Positions 21,957 through 34,376 are shown, numbered from the stretch's first letter. The stretch is DNA of 64,000 nucleotides from Branchiostoma lanceolatum (GCF_035083965.1 NC_089727.1:9181501-9245500), one strand, 5' to 3'. Notes: generated from the letters alone by a model not told the origin. Numbers and translations: made by a program.

Positions 21957-23930
21957 TTTGTCGGTTAGTAAAGTTTATGATTACCATGGTAGCAGGCTAC
22001 AAAAGCGAACAAACAAACGAACAAACAAACGAACAAATCAACATCTGAGAGTCCTGAAATGTTTTGTTACTCAAACATGGGTAATGTTCAATGGGGATTT
22101 ATTGTTAGATTAAGTACATGACAAAGCACTGGGAGGATCTTGCAAATGACGGTTCCAGATAAGTTGGAGATGCACACTGCCCAGGCAGCTGAAATCAGAA
22201 GCTGGACTGATACGCAGCGCAGAAGAAAAGCGGATCCACAGAAAATAACTTTGCTACAGAACTGAGTCGATCAGCTTACAGATGTGACCTATGTCGCAGA
22301 GACTGTCGAATATGACTGTATAGCCATAGCCGATGCTGTACATTGTTAAAGGGAAAACATTAGTGCTTTCTAGCCTGTGTTTCAGTCTCTTCGTTCGTGC
22401 TCGCTACCAACGAGAGAGTACTATATTAGTACGGGAGTACTATATTAGTACGGGAGTACTATATTAGTACTAACGAGACTGGTGTCTAGACTAAATAGTT
22501 TAACAAAAAGGTTTTGGAATATATGCGTACACAACGTTTTTACCACGAAATCGGAGGTAAGTATCTTTTAATTGTTTTAGAGTTTTAGATGAACCAATTA
22601 CCGATATTCTTAGAAAAATGTCGGTAAAATGATGGAGCCACTTTTGAGCTAACCTAACTTTGACGAACTGACACTTGTCGGAATTGTAGACCCGAAAATC
22701 AGTAAATGTTTGTCTGTGTTTCAGCAGGTTATATAAACAAATGTGGTTCATAAAAGTGAAAATAAAACTGGGTCACAAAAAAAGGGACGTCTCCTTACTA
22801 TAAACAAACGGGTCATGAAACAGCGAATAAAAGTCGTTTTTATATCAGCTGTAGTTTGTAGTGTCTGCACTGTTTCCGGTTGAAAAGGTCGCCAATTGTT
22901 GACTCTGGACGTTTGGAGGGTGAAACAGGTGGTCTTGATTCCTGACTCGGTTTTAGATAAGACCCGGGAATTACTCTCATGAACCTACATAAAACCAGGA
23001 CAGGATTTGTGGACAATGAAATACGTTACTCCATATTAGTGTACATACAAAGAGAAGGAAGACTTTTGGTTACGAATTTTGTGACTCAATCAGAAGAAAG
23101 TACCGAGTTCAGTAGCATCTAGTAGCATCTACAGATAATTTTATCAACATGTGTTACCCTTTCACATTAGAAGACAAGAGGGCCTCTTGGCGATTTTACT
23201 TGTCAGTGCAGTGCAGTTGCCTGATTTCTACCATGTTGAAAGACTTGAAAGCCACTTATGTTTCCTATTGTTCACAATGTACAGAGAGTTGTTTTTTTTT
23301 AACGGCGCTCCCGGAAAATAGAATAAAGATACATTTTACAGAGCCTAAAGGTACGTGGTCCCGCACGTGCACGGGAATATTTCGTATTAAAACGTCTTCA
23401 AGGTATGACTCTAACAATATAAATCATACCAAATACTTCTGAAATGGATCACATTCAACAAACTGATGAGACGTTCCAGGCTACGGAGAAAATTCACCAC
23501 CGCTGGCACGTGTAAAAAGAGACTTGTAGCGGCTTAAAGAAGTACTGCAGCCTATTTTCTATATGGACGTAAATGACGTAAAAACTTGACCATATTCGTA
23601 AAGGGACAACTTCTACATTCGTTCAACCTGTCCTTGTTGGGATAAGTAGGGTTGTTTGCGTTTTTGATGAAGAAAACCTTTGGAAACCGATAAGTTTTAG
23701 ACCATAAAAAGTCGACAGCTGCCATCCATATAATCCAAAGGAAACATACCACTAACATATTTATACCAAAGATGTTATTCTTTATGTCTACTATACCTTC
23801 ACTCTTGATTGAAAGTTAATGTAATCAAGTGTCAAGTGAACATGCTGTACGCAAACCCCTTTGTGAGCCTTGTCCGATTTCTCCGTTCCCAAAAGACCGA
23901 CATTTTGCGATTTTGACAGTCGTTCGTTTG
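21957..23930. repeat. segmental duplication, copy 2 (downstream of UGT-1)
   Basis: Direct copy of 15489-17550 (see that entry). A 20-bp piece with ACTATATTAGTACGGGAGT is present three times here (22428-22475) against once in copy 1. Open frames inside are not recognisable genes. Confidence 0.85.
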
Positions 23931-24611
23931 CAAGTTCTTCTCCTGACAGCCTGGACTAGTACTGCAGTTTGGGCTCTTACGGGGTATTTTCCTAGACTGA
24001 TGAAGCTCATTGATTGATGCCAAAAACGACTTCTTAACTAGGGTCGTCTGGATTAAAAACCATGCTTTACAGGAAGTTCAGACATTGCCGACTCTTTATT
24101 TTGAATTGACACCTATTCGATCACCAAACAAGTCTATCATTATTTCCATACATGTGATATGATTCATGCTACATTTGTAATTCCTAATTTGCATAATTAT
24201 GAGAAAACTTGATTAATGCGCTGAAAGCTTGTAGTCAAATTTCCTGCAAGTGCTATGGTCATGATTTTTAAGTGGTGTATAGCTCTTGGGGCAGGGAGTA
24301 AGTGATGTAAATATAGACCCCCTAGTGGCTTGCTTAGAACTGCAGTGGGCCTTTTTGTTTGTAACTTTTGAGGAGGATAACTCAAGCAAGGATTGATGGA
24401 TTTTCATTGTTTTTAGCATATAGGTACCATAGGTGATGATTAACATAATGCAAATAATGACCAAATTAATAGAATCATTGACATTGAAAATTTCTTGCAC
24501 TGCTCCATTATATACGCATGTATGGTTCACACTCACCACGTGTGTCCCGGGATCTAGGTCAAATGGTCAACAGCTGGCATGACTAGTAAGGCGATACGAA
24601 ACCAAGACTCT

Positions 24612-25243
24612 GGTTACCTCCATGAAAAATGGAGATATAGTTTTGGGTGTGTCTGTCTGTGTGTATGTGCGTGTGTATGTGTGTTTGTGTTTCCGCACTA
24701 CTGTAGTCAGAATAACTCAAGAACCTCTTGATGGATTACGATGATATTTGGTATGTGGGCAGGTGTTATCAAGCCGAAAGTCAAGGTCAATTTTGGGCCC
24801 CCTGGTATGTGACCTTGGTACTGCAGCAGAACTTCCCCCCTTGCAGCTTGCTCTGGAACTGCAGGGGCGCTATTGTGAAAATCTTCTAAGGAGAATAACT
24901 GAACAAAGAAACGACGGTTTTCCATGACTTAATTTGCATAATTAATGAGTAAAATCTATATTTGCAGTGTTTTCCATAATATGACTCAAATACATGTAAC
25001 ATATGTAGTTTATGGTGAGTAAAACATCATGAAATAACAATTATGCAAATAAATACATAATTTGCATTGTTGATGCAAAAGCGCCACAATTCATCTAAAT
25101 GGTAGATAATAGGTCTGTCAATATTGCGACATGTGTAAGTTGGTTAAAGGTGTTCATGACCAAGCATATATTATGTAAATGTGTAAGTCATTTGCATAAA
25201 CAGAATAGTTCATAGAGATATGAGGTCGCAGAACTCTTGTTTT
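24612..25243 (+). mobile_element. octamer-rich dispersed element, copy A
   Basis: Starts with the small palindrome TCTCCATGAAAAATGGAGA followed by GT-rich sequence, then TCAAGAACCTCTTGATGGAT, later inverted pairs of ATGCAAAT and ATTTGCAT, and ends near AGATATGAGGTC...GAACTCTTGTT. Further copies: 28473-29033, 31155-32219 and 42886-43702; 5' parts at 39045-39330 and 46352-46500. No transposase is seen. Confidence 0.75.
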
Positions 25244-25962
25244 ATCTGTTATGATTGGTGTGGAGATAGCTTATTCTAAAGGTGAATCTAATGATTGACA
25301 TGGTGAGATACTAATTATGCCAAACAGGAGTGAATTTGCATGATTGATGAAATTTGTATAATCCACTGCGTTGTATGAAAGCACTTGCAAACATGTGGCA
25401 TTTTATTTACATTAGCAACTGCAAACCAAACTGACAGGCGTGGCCGCTGGGCTCTAAAGGTAAAAGCACCTGAATTTATAATAATTTCAGTTACCCGTTA
25501 GACAATTCTCTCTTCAAGTTTCCCACCGTTGTCTGTGCTCTCTTGATTACGTCACACTTTGATGGTTCCAAGGATCCAAAGTATGAAGTTTCTTTGATCT
25601 GAACTAAAGATAGTCTTACCTTCACGGGAACCTGTTCCCCATGATAAGGGACAGATTCTAAACACGTACGTGTAGCTCAGATCATGTGGGTCAAATAGCA
25701 ACCACTGGCCATTGAGAGTCCCCTTGTATGACTTGAGGTCGTGGACCACAGTATTTCGCCTGTAGGGATTTACATGGTTAAGGACCCCAAAGTAAGAAGC
25801 TTCGACGCTTCAAAATTTATAGTAAGGTGCACAATCAAGGTGCAAGATTTTGATATGGTTGACTTCAGGGTTCAATCTACAAATTATGTGAAAACTAGCT
25901 TCAATTAATTTGCCGTCTCGTTCTCTTTTAAAAGCCACTTTGATATGACCCCCAGCGGAGGT

Positions 25963-28900
25963 CATCATACTGCAGCCGACGCACAGTAGTTGGGCGGTAG
26001 CATATTCAGGCGCGAATCCAAGCCGACCGAACAATCATCGTAATCCAACTCGTACACACTCAAAACTGACGTATTCTTCTACTATTCACCACAGTTTCCG
26101 CCTCGCTAACGTGCAAAGGAGAAACACTACGGCCTTTTCAAGCAATGTGACGCACTACTTTATACCCGAACTACTATTGTCCACGACCACGGGGGTCGCC
26201 CCTTAATACAGTGTTCTGCGACCTTGAACATTTTGCCAACTGCTGTTAATTTTGGTTTTGCACTCCTATGTCCGTTCTAATTCTCCGCACTTCTGTCAAC
26301 AGACGTGCACGTGAAGTTCTTCTCTCCTGGTGTTGCTGGGTTACTGACTTTTCTGGTGTGACTGGTAAGATTTGCTTCATTATTCTTCTTCATTGCTAAA
26401 TCTGCGAAATGGACTTATTATTTTCAATTTTTCACGTTTGCAGGTTTATGTTATCCGGTGGGTTTGGTCGAGAAGAACTATAACAGAAAGGTGTTCGATT
26501 TTGAAAGGTTTGTCTCATGGAAAAAATTAGATAGTTTACTTGACTTATGTTGTGTATGTTAAGTGGCGCATTGAAGAATGCAGCAGCAGCAAATTGTTGA
26601 TAGTCTCACCTTAACGCAAACTTACCCCCAGGATATAAGGAAGACATTCTAAGCACGTATGTGAGGCTCGGATCAGTGACTTTGGCAGTAGTGTGATATT
26701 TGACACACTCATTGACCAATGACTGTCCCCGAGTCTGACATACGCGATATTTTTTTCCACATGTTATCTTCTTCTCATTTATAGCACTCTTCTCGCTCTC
26801 CGCACACCTGGGGACAAACATGGAGTACGAACTTAACTTAATGCCTTAAAAGCCAATCCTCTCTCCAAGCCTGCTAATGTCGGACCTGCGTGCTTGTTTA
26901 CGACACAGTTGCGAAGGTACCCAGGCTCCAAAGTAGGAGTGTCACCCGAAGGGTCACTGAACGGTCTCTGAGCCGTGAAGAAACAGGGCGTGTGGGAAGG
27001 TGTATGTTTTCCTGAACTCCCTTTACCTTACCCGATCACGCTCCTTCACAGCGTCTTATTCGACCGGATACGCAAGAATCTTTAGAATAACGCAAACAAT
27101 CTTTGTGACATCGACTTTCGTAAGGACTTATACAACTTTACATGTAAACAAACAATTGGATACAAAAGACTTAACCTACGTTCAAGTATACGGATACCTA
27201 TTTCGACATGAAATTGATTATACAAACTTCTTATCCTTATAGCAATTATAAGGTCCCCTCTCAGCACCTGTAGCTGGGACGAGCCAACCTGTGTTACGCA
27301 AACTCCGATGTTCGCGACCTGGTAACGGAAATTACATTCATTACTGTAATGTCTATTTGTTCGGGGAGGTGATTCACAACTTATAGCAAACACTTCCTAT
27401 TTGTTTCTTTTAAAAGACAGAAAAGTTTTAAGTCGTCATAAAAACGACAGTTTGGCACCTTATATGTGGCATATCTTAACGTCAGGAACGTCTTACTTCA
27501 AACAGTAACGGAACTTACCGTCAGGCGACAGGCATAAACCACCTTGCACAGCGTGCAAGAACAGTGACAGGAGCGATCTGACGTGATTTGTCGGAGGGCC
27601 TAGGTAGCTGGATTCGACAATTAACCGGTCGTTCTCTGAACTGAATTGTTACGTTCTCGGCTGTTTTTTAAATTTTGCATGTCTCCGCAGGCGACAGCGG
27701 TTTTTTTATGACTCTTTAGGCCACCCATTGCCATGCCTTCAAGTCAAAACCCATAAGTAATTTTGTGGTGCATTTTTTGTGAAACATGATACGTGTTGTG
27801 AGAAAATGAAGAAAGCATCGATGGTACCCGTAATTTGGCTAATATCAGGTCGTAAAGGCTGGCGACAGCAATTTGTACATTCAAATGAGAACGAGCGTAC
27901 TTAAGGTAATACTGCCCATACACACAAAGCTACATGTTCACCATTTGCACATATAAACTAAACGCACTTCTAACAACAGCAATTATACTTACCAAGGCAT
28001 TAATTGTAATATATATTTCCTATTTAACTTGTAAACTATTATGCACTGTGCATAACACAAACATGTCAATTGATAGACTCAAATTAATATATGATGTAAC
28101 TTTATACAGATAATAGATTTAAGAACTCTATAAAAACACCGCTCTCTACACTCTTTATAGAAACCATTGCATATTCGGCGAAGGTATGCGTTCGTGGAAC
28201 TCTAGTTTCTATAGTTTTTGTCTACATTAAGAATGCCACAATTAAAAGAGCAGACCCAAACCGTTAGGGTTATTGAAGGTTAGGCTTATAAAGTCCATTA
28301 CGTCGCCACACTCACGTCGACTAATCTGTGTAATTGTACCAAACCAGCTGCTAATTTTAGCTTGGTGTGTTGGGAGCGTGAAGCCTGCTGGTCACGTTAC
28401 TATGGCCCCATGAAAATTTGTTTTACATGTAAATCATTAACCTAACGTTAGATAGAGGTCAAAAAGACTTATTATCTTCATGAAAAATTGAGATCTTTTC
28501 ATTGAGATATTGTTTTGAGCGTGTTTGTTTGTACTTGTGTGTGTGTTTGCGTGTGTGTTTGTGTGTGCGTCCGGGTGCTTGTAGTCAGCATACCTCAAGA
28601 ACGTCTGGATGGATTATAAAGATATTTGGTATATGGATAGGTGTTGGGAGAAAAAAGGTCAAGGTCGATTTATTACGTGGATAGCTTAAGTGTTACTTGA
28701 TATAATGAAATGTTAATCATGCAAATCAGAATCTAATTTGAATAATTAATGGCAAATGTTATAAAAACACTCCATGCAATACTACGACAGTTCAGAAATG
28801 CAACATATGTAGCTGAGAAATAAAGGGACATTGATGGATACAAAATATGCAAATGAATAAGTAATTTGCATAATTAATGAGAAAATACTGTAATTCCACA

Positions 28901-29033
28901 TTGGTAGATTTCATACTTGGCATTTTGAAGTCATGTGACAGTGAACATGGTTGGATATAAATTATGCAAATTAGGGCCTAATTTGCATAATGCCTATTTC
29001 ATGGAGATATGAGGTCTCCGAACTCTTGTTACA
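25963..29033. repeat. duplicated UGT upstream segment (copy before UGT-2)
   Basis: Matches 39724-43702 upstream of UGT-4 in the same orientation, in blocks: 25963-26820 with 39724-40565; 27030-27110 with 40578-40604 plus 41281-41340; 27895-28470 with 42122-42880; 28640-29033 with 43340-43702. Differences are indels, including a 663-bp TTAA element present only in the second copy. No gene is recognised inside. Confidence 0.8.
28473..29033 (+). mobile_element. octamer-rich dispersed element, copy B
   Basis: Inserted between AGAGGTCAAAAAGACTTA and CACTTGCACTGAATG. UGT-3 has the uninterrupted site (AGAGGTCAAATAGACTTAG then TCACTTGCACTGAATG at 34272-34303), which fixes the ends to within a few bases. 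Inverted ATGCAAAT/ATTTGCAT pairs lie near 28847-28875 and 28964-28990. Confidence 0.75.
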
Positions 29034-31014
29034 CTTGCACTGAATGATCACGGTTTTAACCTTTCATCACTCCTAAAAGCAGTCCACAGAGTTTGGAGAG
29101 AATCAAGCGCCACAACATGGGAATCGTCCTAAAGCTTCGATGTTTCGACATTCTGTTAGTTTTCCTGGGATTTCTGATCAGACACAGGAGCAGCGCAGAG
29201 AAGGTTCTGTTTGTACCTGCGCCAGTAGGCAACAGCCACTGGATGGCTCTGGCCAAAATAGGCCGCGCTTTGGTGGACAAAGGTCATATCGTCACTGTGG
29301 TTGTTTCTGGCGACATCGTAGAAAACAGCGGGCAGAGTGGCCTGACTTTCACTTTGAGGCAGTCCAAGACCAGGGAACCCAGGCAAGGCTCGAGGAAATA
29401 CAAGACCAAGCGTTTTCATTGGCTGGAGAATTGTCTCTCTTTAAATCAATACATGTAAAAGCATTCATCTCGTTGACCGAATGGTGCAAACGACACTGTT
29501 CCCTTCTTCTGGGTGACAGTAACCTGGTTGATCGGCTGAGGACATCCCAGCACAGTGTTGTCATTTCTGACCCCTTCTTTCCCTGCGGCGCTATCCTCTC
29601 GGCCCATCTAGACATCCGGGTCCCTCACATCGCCGTTACCCGTGGGGATCGATACTTCCTTGACGTAAAAGCTACCGGTGTACCGCTGCCTATGTCGTAC
29701 GTGCCTTTTGTATTTACAGATTTAACCGATAATATGACGTTTGTACAAAGACTTCTGAACGCCCTATTGTCTACTTTTATACCTGTGATGGCACAAAGGT
29801 CTACGAACAGCATGTATGACGAATTGGTCCGTACGTACATCGGCGAGGAAGAAACTATTCAGAGCGTGACGTCACGCACGGACCTGTGGCTTTATCAAAC
29901 CGATAATGTGCTGGATTATCCTCGTCCCAGCATGCCCAACACGGTTCAGGTTGGGGGACTGAATGTCCGTGTGGCCGCCCCCCTTACTGAGGTGAGTTCT
30001 TACACTACTGACGAGTAGCGAAAAGAAACTGTTACAGTAGAAAATAAAAGCTCGGTTCAAATGTAAACTCGACATTTGTGCTTGTCGATTGATATGACGA
30101 AAATTCGCCACGAGTGATTCATATTTCCACAGGACATGGAAGCGTTTGTCCAGAGCGCTGGAGACGATGGAATGATTGTGGTCAGTTTCGGGTCGATGGT
30201 CAAGACGATGTCCACGGGGAGGAAAGAAGTCTTCGCGGCAGCCTTCGCCCGACTCCGACAGAAGGTGGTGTGGCGGTACGTGGGAGAGAAGCCGACCGGT
30301 CTGGGCAACAACACCAAACTACTGGCCTGGCTGCCTCAGAATGACCTACTGGGTAAGATGATCATCATAAACTCTCATCATAATAGGGGGGGGGGGGGGG
30401 AATCAAAGTAATGATGGGGATACAGCAGTAAATATAGGGCTTCTTTGTATCACTTGAAAATCGCTATATCTTAGACAAGAACACTAAGCATTGTTTGGAT
30501 TCTTTGTCTGTTATTATATTTTGCTCAGGGTTTCGTCTCTCTCTTTCTCTCTCTTTATATTATACATATATACAGAGATATATTTGTTCTCTTTGTCTCT
30601 GTATAAATGAATAGACAGATCTAGAAAGAGAAAGAGAGAACATGACAGATGACTTTCGTTGCTGTGTTTGTTGTAGCCCACCCAAAGACTCGAGCTTTCA
30701 TTACTCACGCCGGGTCGAACGGACTGTACGAGGCCCTGCACCACGGCGTGCCCATGGTCTGTCTGCCGCTGTTCTCGGATCAGCCCGGCAACGCGGCTCG
30801 GGTCCAAGCCAGGGGACTGGGGGTGAAGTTGGACTTCAGCACGGTCACCGTCGAGCAGCTTCACTGGGCCATTCTTCATGTTGTCACAAACAACAGGTAC
30901 TGCTGATGTCTTGTGCGTGTACAGGATCTGGTAGACATCAAATCATCTTTATAAAGTTGCATGTTTGAAATATGGCGTACAAGAGTTTGAGTACAAATTT
31001 CATGACGGCAGAGT

Positions 31015-31048
31015 TTTACACACACACACACGCACACACACACACACA

Positions 31049-31086
<38 letters not shown>
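31015..31086. repeat. (CA)n microsatellite in UGT-2 intron 3
   Basis: CA dinucleotide array with a few CG interruptions, orthologous in position to the arrays in UGT-1 and UGT-4. Confidence 0.95.
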
Positions 31087-31088
<2 letters not shown>

Positions 31089-31154
31089 TATACATATATA
31101 TGTATACAGAAAGAGGGGGGGAGACAAAGCCTTCCAGGTTCAAGTTATGAATAT

Positions 31155-32219
31155 CTTGATATTTATCTCCATGAAAAATGGAGATATAGTTTTGGGTGTG
31201 TCTGTGTGTCTGTCTGTCTGTTTGTCTGTCTGTTTGTCTGTTTGTGTTTCCGGACCACTGTAGTCAGCATAACTCTAGAACCTCTTGATGGATTACGATA
31301 ATATTTGGTATGCGGGCAGGTGTTATGAAGCCGAAATTCAAGGTCAATTTTGGGCCCCCTGGTATGTGACCTTGGTACTGCAGCAGAAATTCAATTTTTG
31401 TATCTCTTGACCTGGACGTGCTATGGTCTTGCTTTTTGGCGGCAGATAGCTTGTGGTGTAGTGAAGACGTGGTGTGGGTTTGGGCCCCCTAGCAGCTTGC
31501 TCTGGAACTGCAGGGGCGTTATCGTGAAAATCTTCGAAGGAGAATAACTGAACAAAGAAACGATGGATTTCCATGATATTTAGTATACAGATAGCTTAGA
31601 CAGAGATGTGCACAATGAAGTGCAAATTATGATAATTGTGACCATATTTGCATAGCTAATGAGTAAAACCTATATTTGCAGTGTTTTCCATTATCAGACT
31701 CAAATACATGTAACGTATGTAGTTTATGGAAAGTGGAGCATCAACAGATACTAATTATGCAAATAAATTCCTAATTTGCATAATCAATGCAAAACACCAT
31801 ATCTCATCTAATTGGAATATTATAGGACTGTCAATATGATATTTAGTATGCAGATAGCTTGGATAGAGATATACACAATGAAGTGCAAATTATGCCAATT
31901 GGGACTTAATTTGCATAGCTAATGAGGACAACCTATATTTGCAGTGTTTTCAATTATCAGACTCAAATACATGTAACATATGTAGTTTAGGGAAAGTGGA
32001 GCATCAACAGATACCAATTATGCAAATAAATTCCGAATTTGCATAATTAATGCAAAAACACCATAATTCATCTAATTGGAAGATTATAGGACTGTCAATA
32101 TTGCAACATGTGTAAGTTAGATAAAGGTGTTTATGACCAAGCATATATTATGCAAATGTGTAAGTCATTTGCATGAATAAAATTGTTCATGGAGATATGA
32201 GGCCGTGGAACTCTTGTTT
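31155..32219 (+). mobile_element. octamer-rich dispersed element, copy C, inside UGT-2 intron 3
   Basis: Begins TTATCTCCATGAAAAATGG and ends TGGAACTCTTGTT, just before TTGGTCTGTTTTATATC, which matches the intact intron 3 of UGT-3 and UGT-4. Internally two similar halves (about 31555-31830 and 31835-32120) repeat GATATTTAGTAT, CAGATAGCTT, TATTTGCAGTGTTTTC and TTATGCAAATAAATTCC. So this copy has an internal duplication of about 280 bp. Confidence 0.85.
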
Positions 32220-32529
32220 TGGTCTGTTTTATATCCTACTTCACAGCTACCAGGAGACCGCAACCCGCCTTTCCCGCCTGCACCGTGACCAGCCCCAGTC
32301 ACCCATGGAGCGGGCCGTCTGGTGGATAGAATACGTCATCAAACATGGCCGACTGCCCCATCTCCGCGCACGCGCCGTGGAGCTGTCGTGGTACCAGTAC
32401 TACCTGCTGGACGTGGCTGTGTTCCTGTTTGGCGTCTGTTCAGCTGTCCTGGGTACCGTGTGGTACAGCTGTTCGTTCTTCTGTAGGAAGATTTGCTGTA
32501 AAAGTGGCGGCAAGCTGAAGTCTCATTAG

Positions 32530-33783
32530 ACACTTAGGTACATCTGGAATTATGCAAATAACTCTAGGTGATAAGATGGCTTATCATCCGTGACATAATC
32601 CGTTTTCCGTTTGAATACATATATAGTGACATAGCAGGGTGACCTCTGGTACTTTATTATAGTGATTCGACGCAGTTATTCTTTCTTCAAAATCTGAAGG
32701 TATGCAGAAAAATGATCATTAAACATTATTTCATCAGGAGGAAGGTTTTAGATTTGAGCGTACGTCCCTGTCATATCATTTTGTGGTCCGTTGTCAAGCT
32801 GTTTATTACACATGGTAACAATGTATCTGATTCACAACGTGGCATGGTAGACACTTAGATACACGTGAAAGTATGCAGAAGCGGTAAGTGATAAGATGAC
32901 TTATAAACCATGAGATAATTATTTTTCTATATACGCAGCAAATAGACACGTAGTGGCACAGCAGGGCAACCTTTGGCACATTATGAAATAGTGATTCAAC
33001 GCAGTTTTTCTTCTTTCAAAATCTGAATATACTAGTATGCAGAAAATTGATCATCGTTGTTATTTAATCAGGAGGAAGATTTTGTATATGATCGTATGTC
33101 CTTGTAATATCATTTTGCGGTATATTAAACAAGCTGTTTATCATAAATAAGGATGAGCAGTCAAGTAAAATGCCATTTTTGTCATGGAAAATGGGATAAG
33201 ACATCAAAGCACATGTTAGGGTGAAATATAGAATGTTTAATGAGTAGGAGGGCACAAATATCCTTTTCACATTTAAAATATGTATTAGAATAATAATTGC
33301 AATAGACTTTTTATTACGTAAAGTGACAGATAATGTTATGTTATGTGACACAAGCTGATCATAAGTGAGTATAGTGTTATCTATTAACTTTATCCATCCA
33401 TTTAGCCATCTTAATATGGATGCTAGCTTTTATCAAACAACGTTAGCTTATTTCAAGTAAAACAAAGTTATTGATGTCATGATGCATTGTCTATTAGCAT
33501 AATCTATCCATTTAACTTTCTTTTTATAGATGCTAGCTTTAGCAAACCACGTGCACGTTAGAGTATTTCATATAACACAAATGTCTTCATGTTATGATGT
33601 GTTATCTAACAGTTATATCTATCTGTATCTGTATCTGTATCTATATAGCCGGTATAACCGCCATTAGGCGTAACACACCAGCTCAATCATAGTCTATCCA
33701 TGCAACCTTCATGTAGATGCTAGCTTTTTCAAACAACGTTGGATTATTTCATGTAAGACAAATTTATTCAAATAAAAGAAATT
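32530..33783 (+). other. two UGT 3' flanks in series after UGT-2
   Basis: 32530-32811 is the short flank type (GGTACATCTGGAATTATGCAAATAA..., as after UGT-4). At 32812 a second flank begins ACACATGGTAACAATGTATC, exactly the sequence that follows the UGT-1 stop codon (20919 on), and runs to 33783 with AATAAA near 33770. No UGT exon stands between them. Three units of the tandem repeat of about 110 bp lie at 33370-33780, the last one interrupted at about 33611-33685. Confidence 0.7.
33611..33685 (+). mobile_element. small insertion: TATCTG microsatellite plus GCCGGTATAACCGCC tail
   Basis: It interrupts a 3'-flank repeat unit: GATGTGTTATCTAAC | insertion | TCAATCATAGTCTATCC, against the continuous GATGTGTTATCTGTTATCATAATC of UGT-1. 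It ends CCGCCATTAGGCGTAACAC plus ACCAGC. A similar tail (GCCGCCACTTGGCGTAAC) is at 58437-58456. Confidence 0.5.
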
Positions 33784-34255
33784 ATGATGTATTGGTGTTA
33801 TTTGGTGCAACTTATTGGCTAATTTCTAAGTTGTGGTTGTACAGGCTGTGCAATTAGCCTAACGCTACATGATTTAAGAAATTTTGTTCTGCCCCAAGAA
33901 CAACAGTTTTGGTTATGATTTGTCTTTACAAATCTGATAGTACGACAAGGCTTAGACTAGTTTTACGGCATACTACTGTTTGGACATCACTGGCCTCTTA
34001 TTCAGTCTTAATGCCATGGTCACATTTATGCCGGTGCCCGTAGTGCGTGGAGCTAGCTCCATGGAGGTAAAAAAAAATCTGTAGAGGTCAATTTTTTCTT
34101 GAAGGTGATATGAACCATATACATACATGCATTCATAGTGCGCCATGGAGGTAGAACAAAAATCTGCCGCTGGATTGCACTAATTGCCTCCATGGAGGTG
34201 ATAAGTACAGACCGTTCTCCTTGCATGTTGGAAAATTTGTTTAACAAGTTAATCA
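33784..34255. other. intergenic before UGT-3
   Basis: No gene seen. CCATGGAGGT occurs three times (34050-34200), each time next to AAAAATCTG- or GTGAT-type sequence, suggesting small local duplications. Confidence 0.45.
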
Positions 34256-34335
34256 TTACCTAACGTTAGATAGAGGTCAAATAGACTTAGTCACTTGCAC
34301 TGAATGATCACGGTTTTAACCTTTGATCACTCCTA
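34256..34335 (+). promoter_or_regulatory. conserved proximal upstream block of UGT-3 (also UGT-2, UGT-4)
   Basis: TAACGTTAGATAGAGGTCAA, then CACTTGCACTGAATGATCAC, then TTTTAACCTTTGATCACTCC is kept in the three paralogues even though an element of 0.5-0.8 kb splits it in UGT-2 and UGT-4. It holds an AGGTCA half-site (34274-34279), two TGATCA hexamers, and CCTTTGATCA (CAAAGG on the other strand). Part may be 5' UTR. Function is inferred only from paralogue conservation. Confidence 0.3.
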
Positions 34336-34376
34336 AAAACAGTCCACAGAGTTTGGAAAGAATCAAGCGCCACAAC

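Larger units (their letters stand above)
29117..32529 (+). pseudogene. UGT-2: UDP-glucuronosyltransferase-like gene, 4 exons, frameshift in exon 1
   Basis: Exons: 29117-29991, 30133-30352, 30677-30896, 32247-32529, all with GT-AG introns. Exons 2-4 are open and keep [26 protein letters not shown], the membrane anchor and a KLKSH (KxKxx) tail. Exon 1 keeps the signal peptide and SHW histidine, but near 29321-29328 it reads GAAAACAGCGGG where the paralogues have GAAAAACGGCGGG. This one-base loss throws the frame at about residue 70; the rest of exon 1 stays open in the next frame. It is type B with UGT-4 (AVTRGDRYF). Intron 3 is enlarged to 1.35 kb by a copy of the octamer-rich element. Either a recent pseudogene or a sequence error in an A run; the lack of any other lesion favours something recent. 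Confidence 0.8.

Noticed and set aside
30868-31127. Low-complexity ORFs around UGT intron 3 (also at 20370-20672 and 45646-45964)
   Set aside because: Translations of CA/TG microsatellites. Only the parts coinciding with exon 4 are real.
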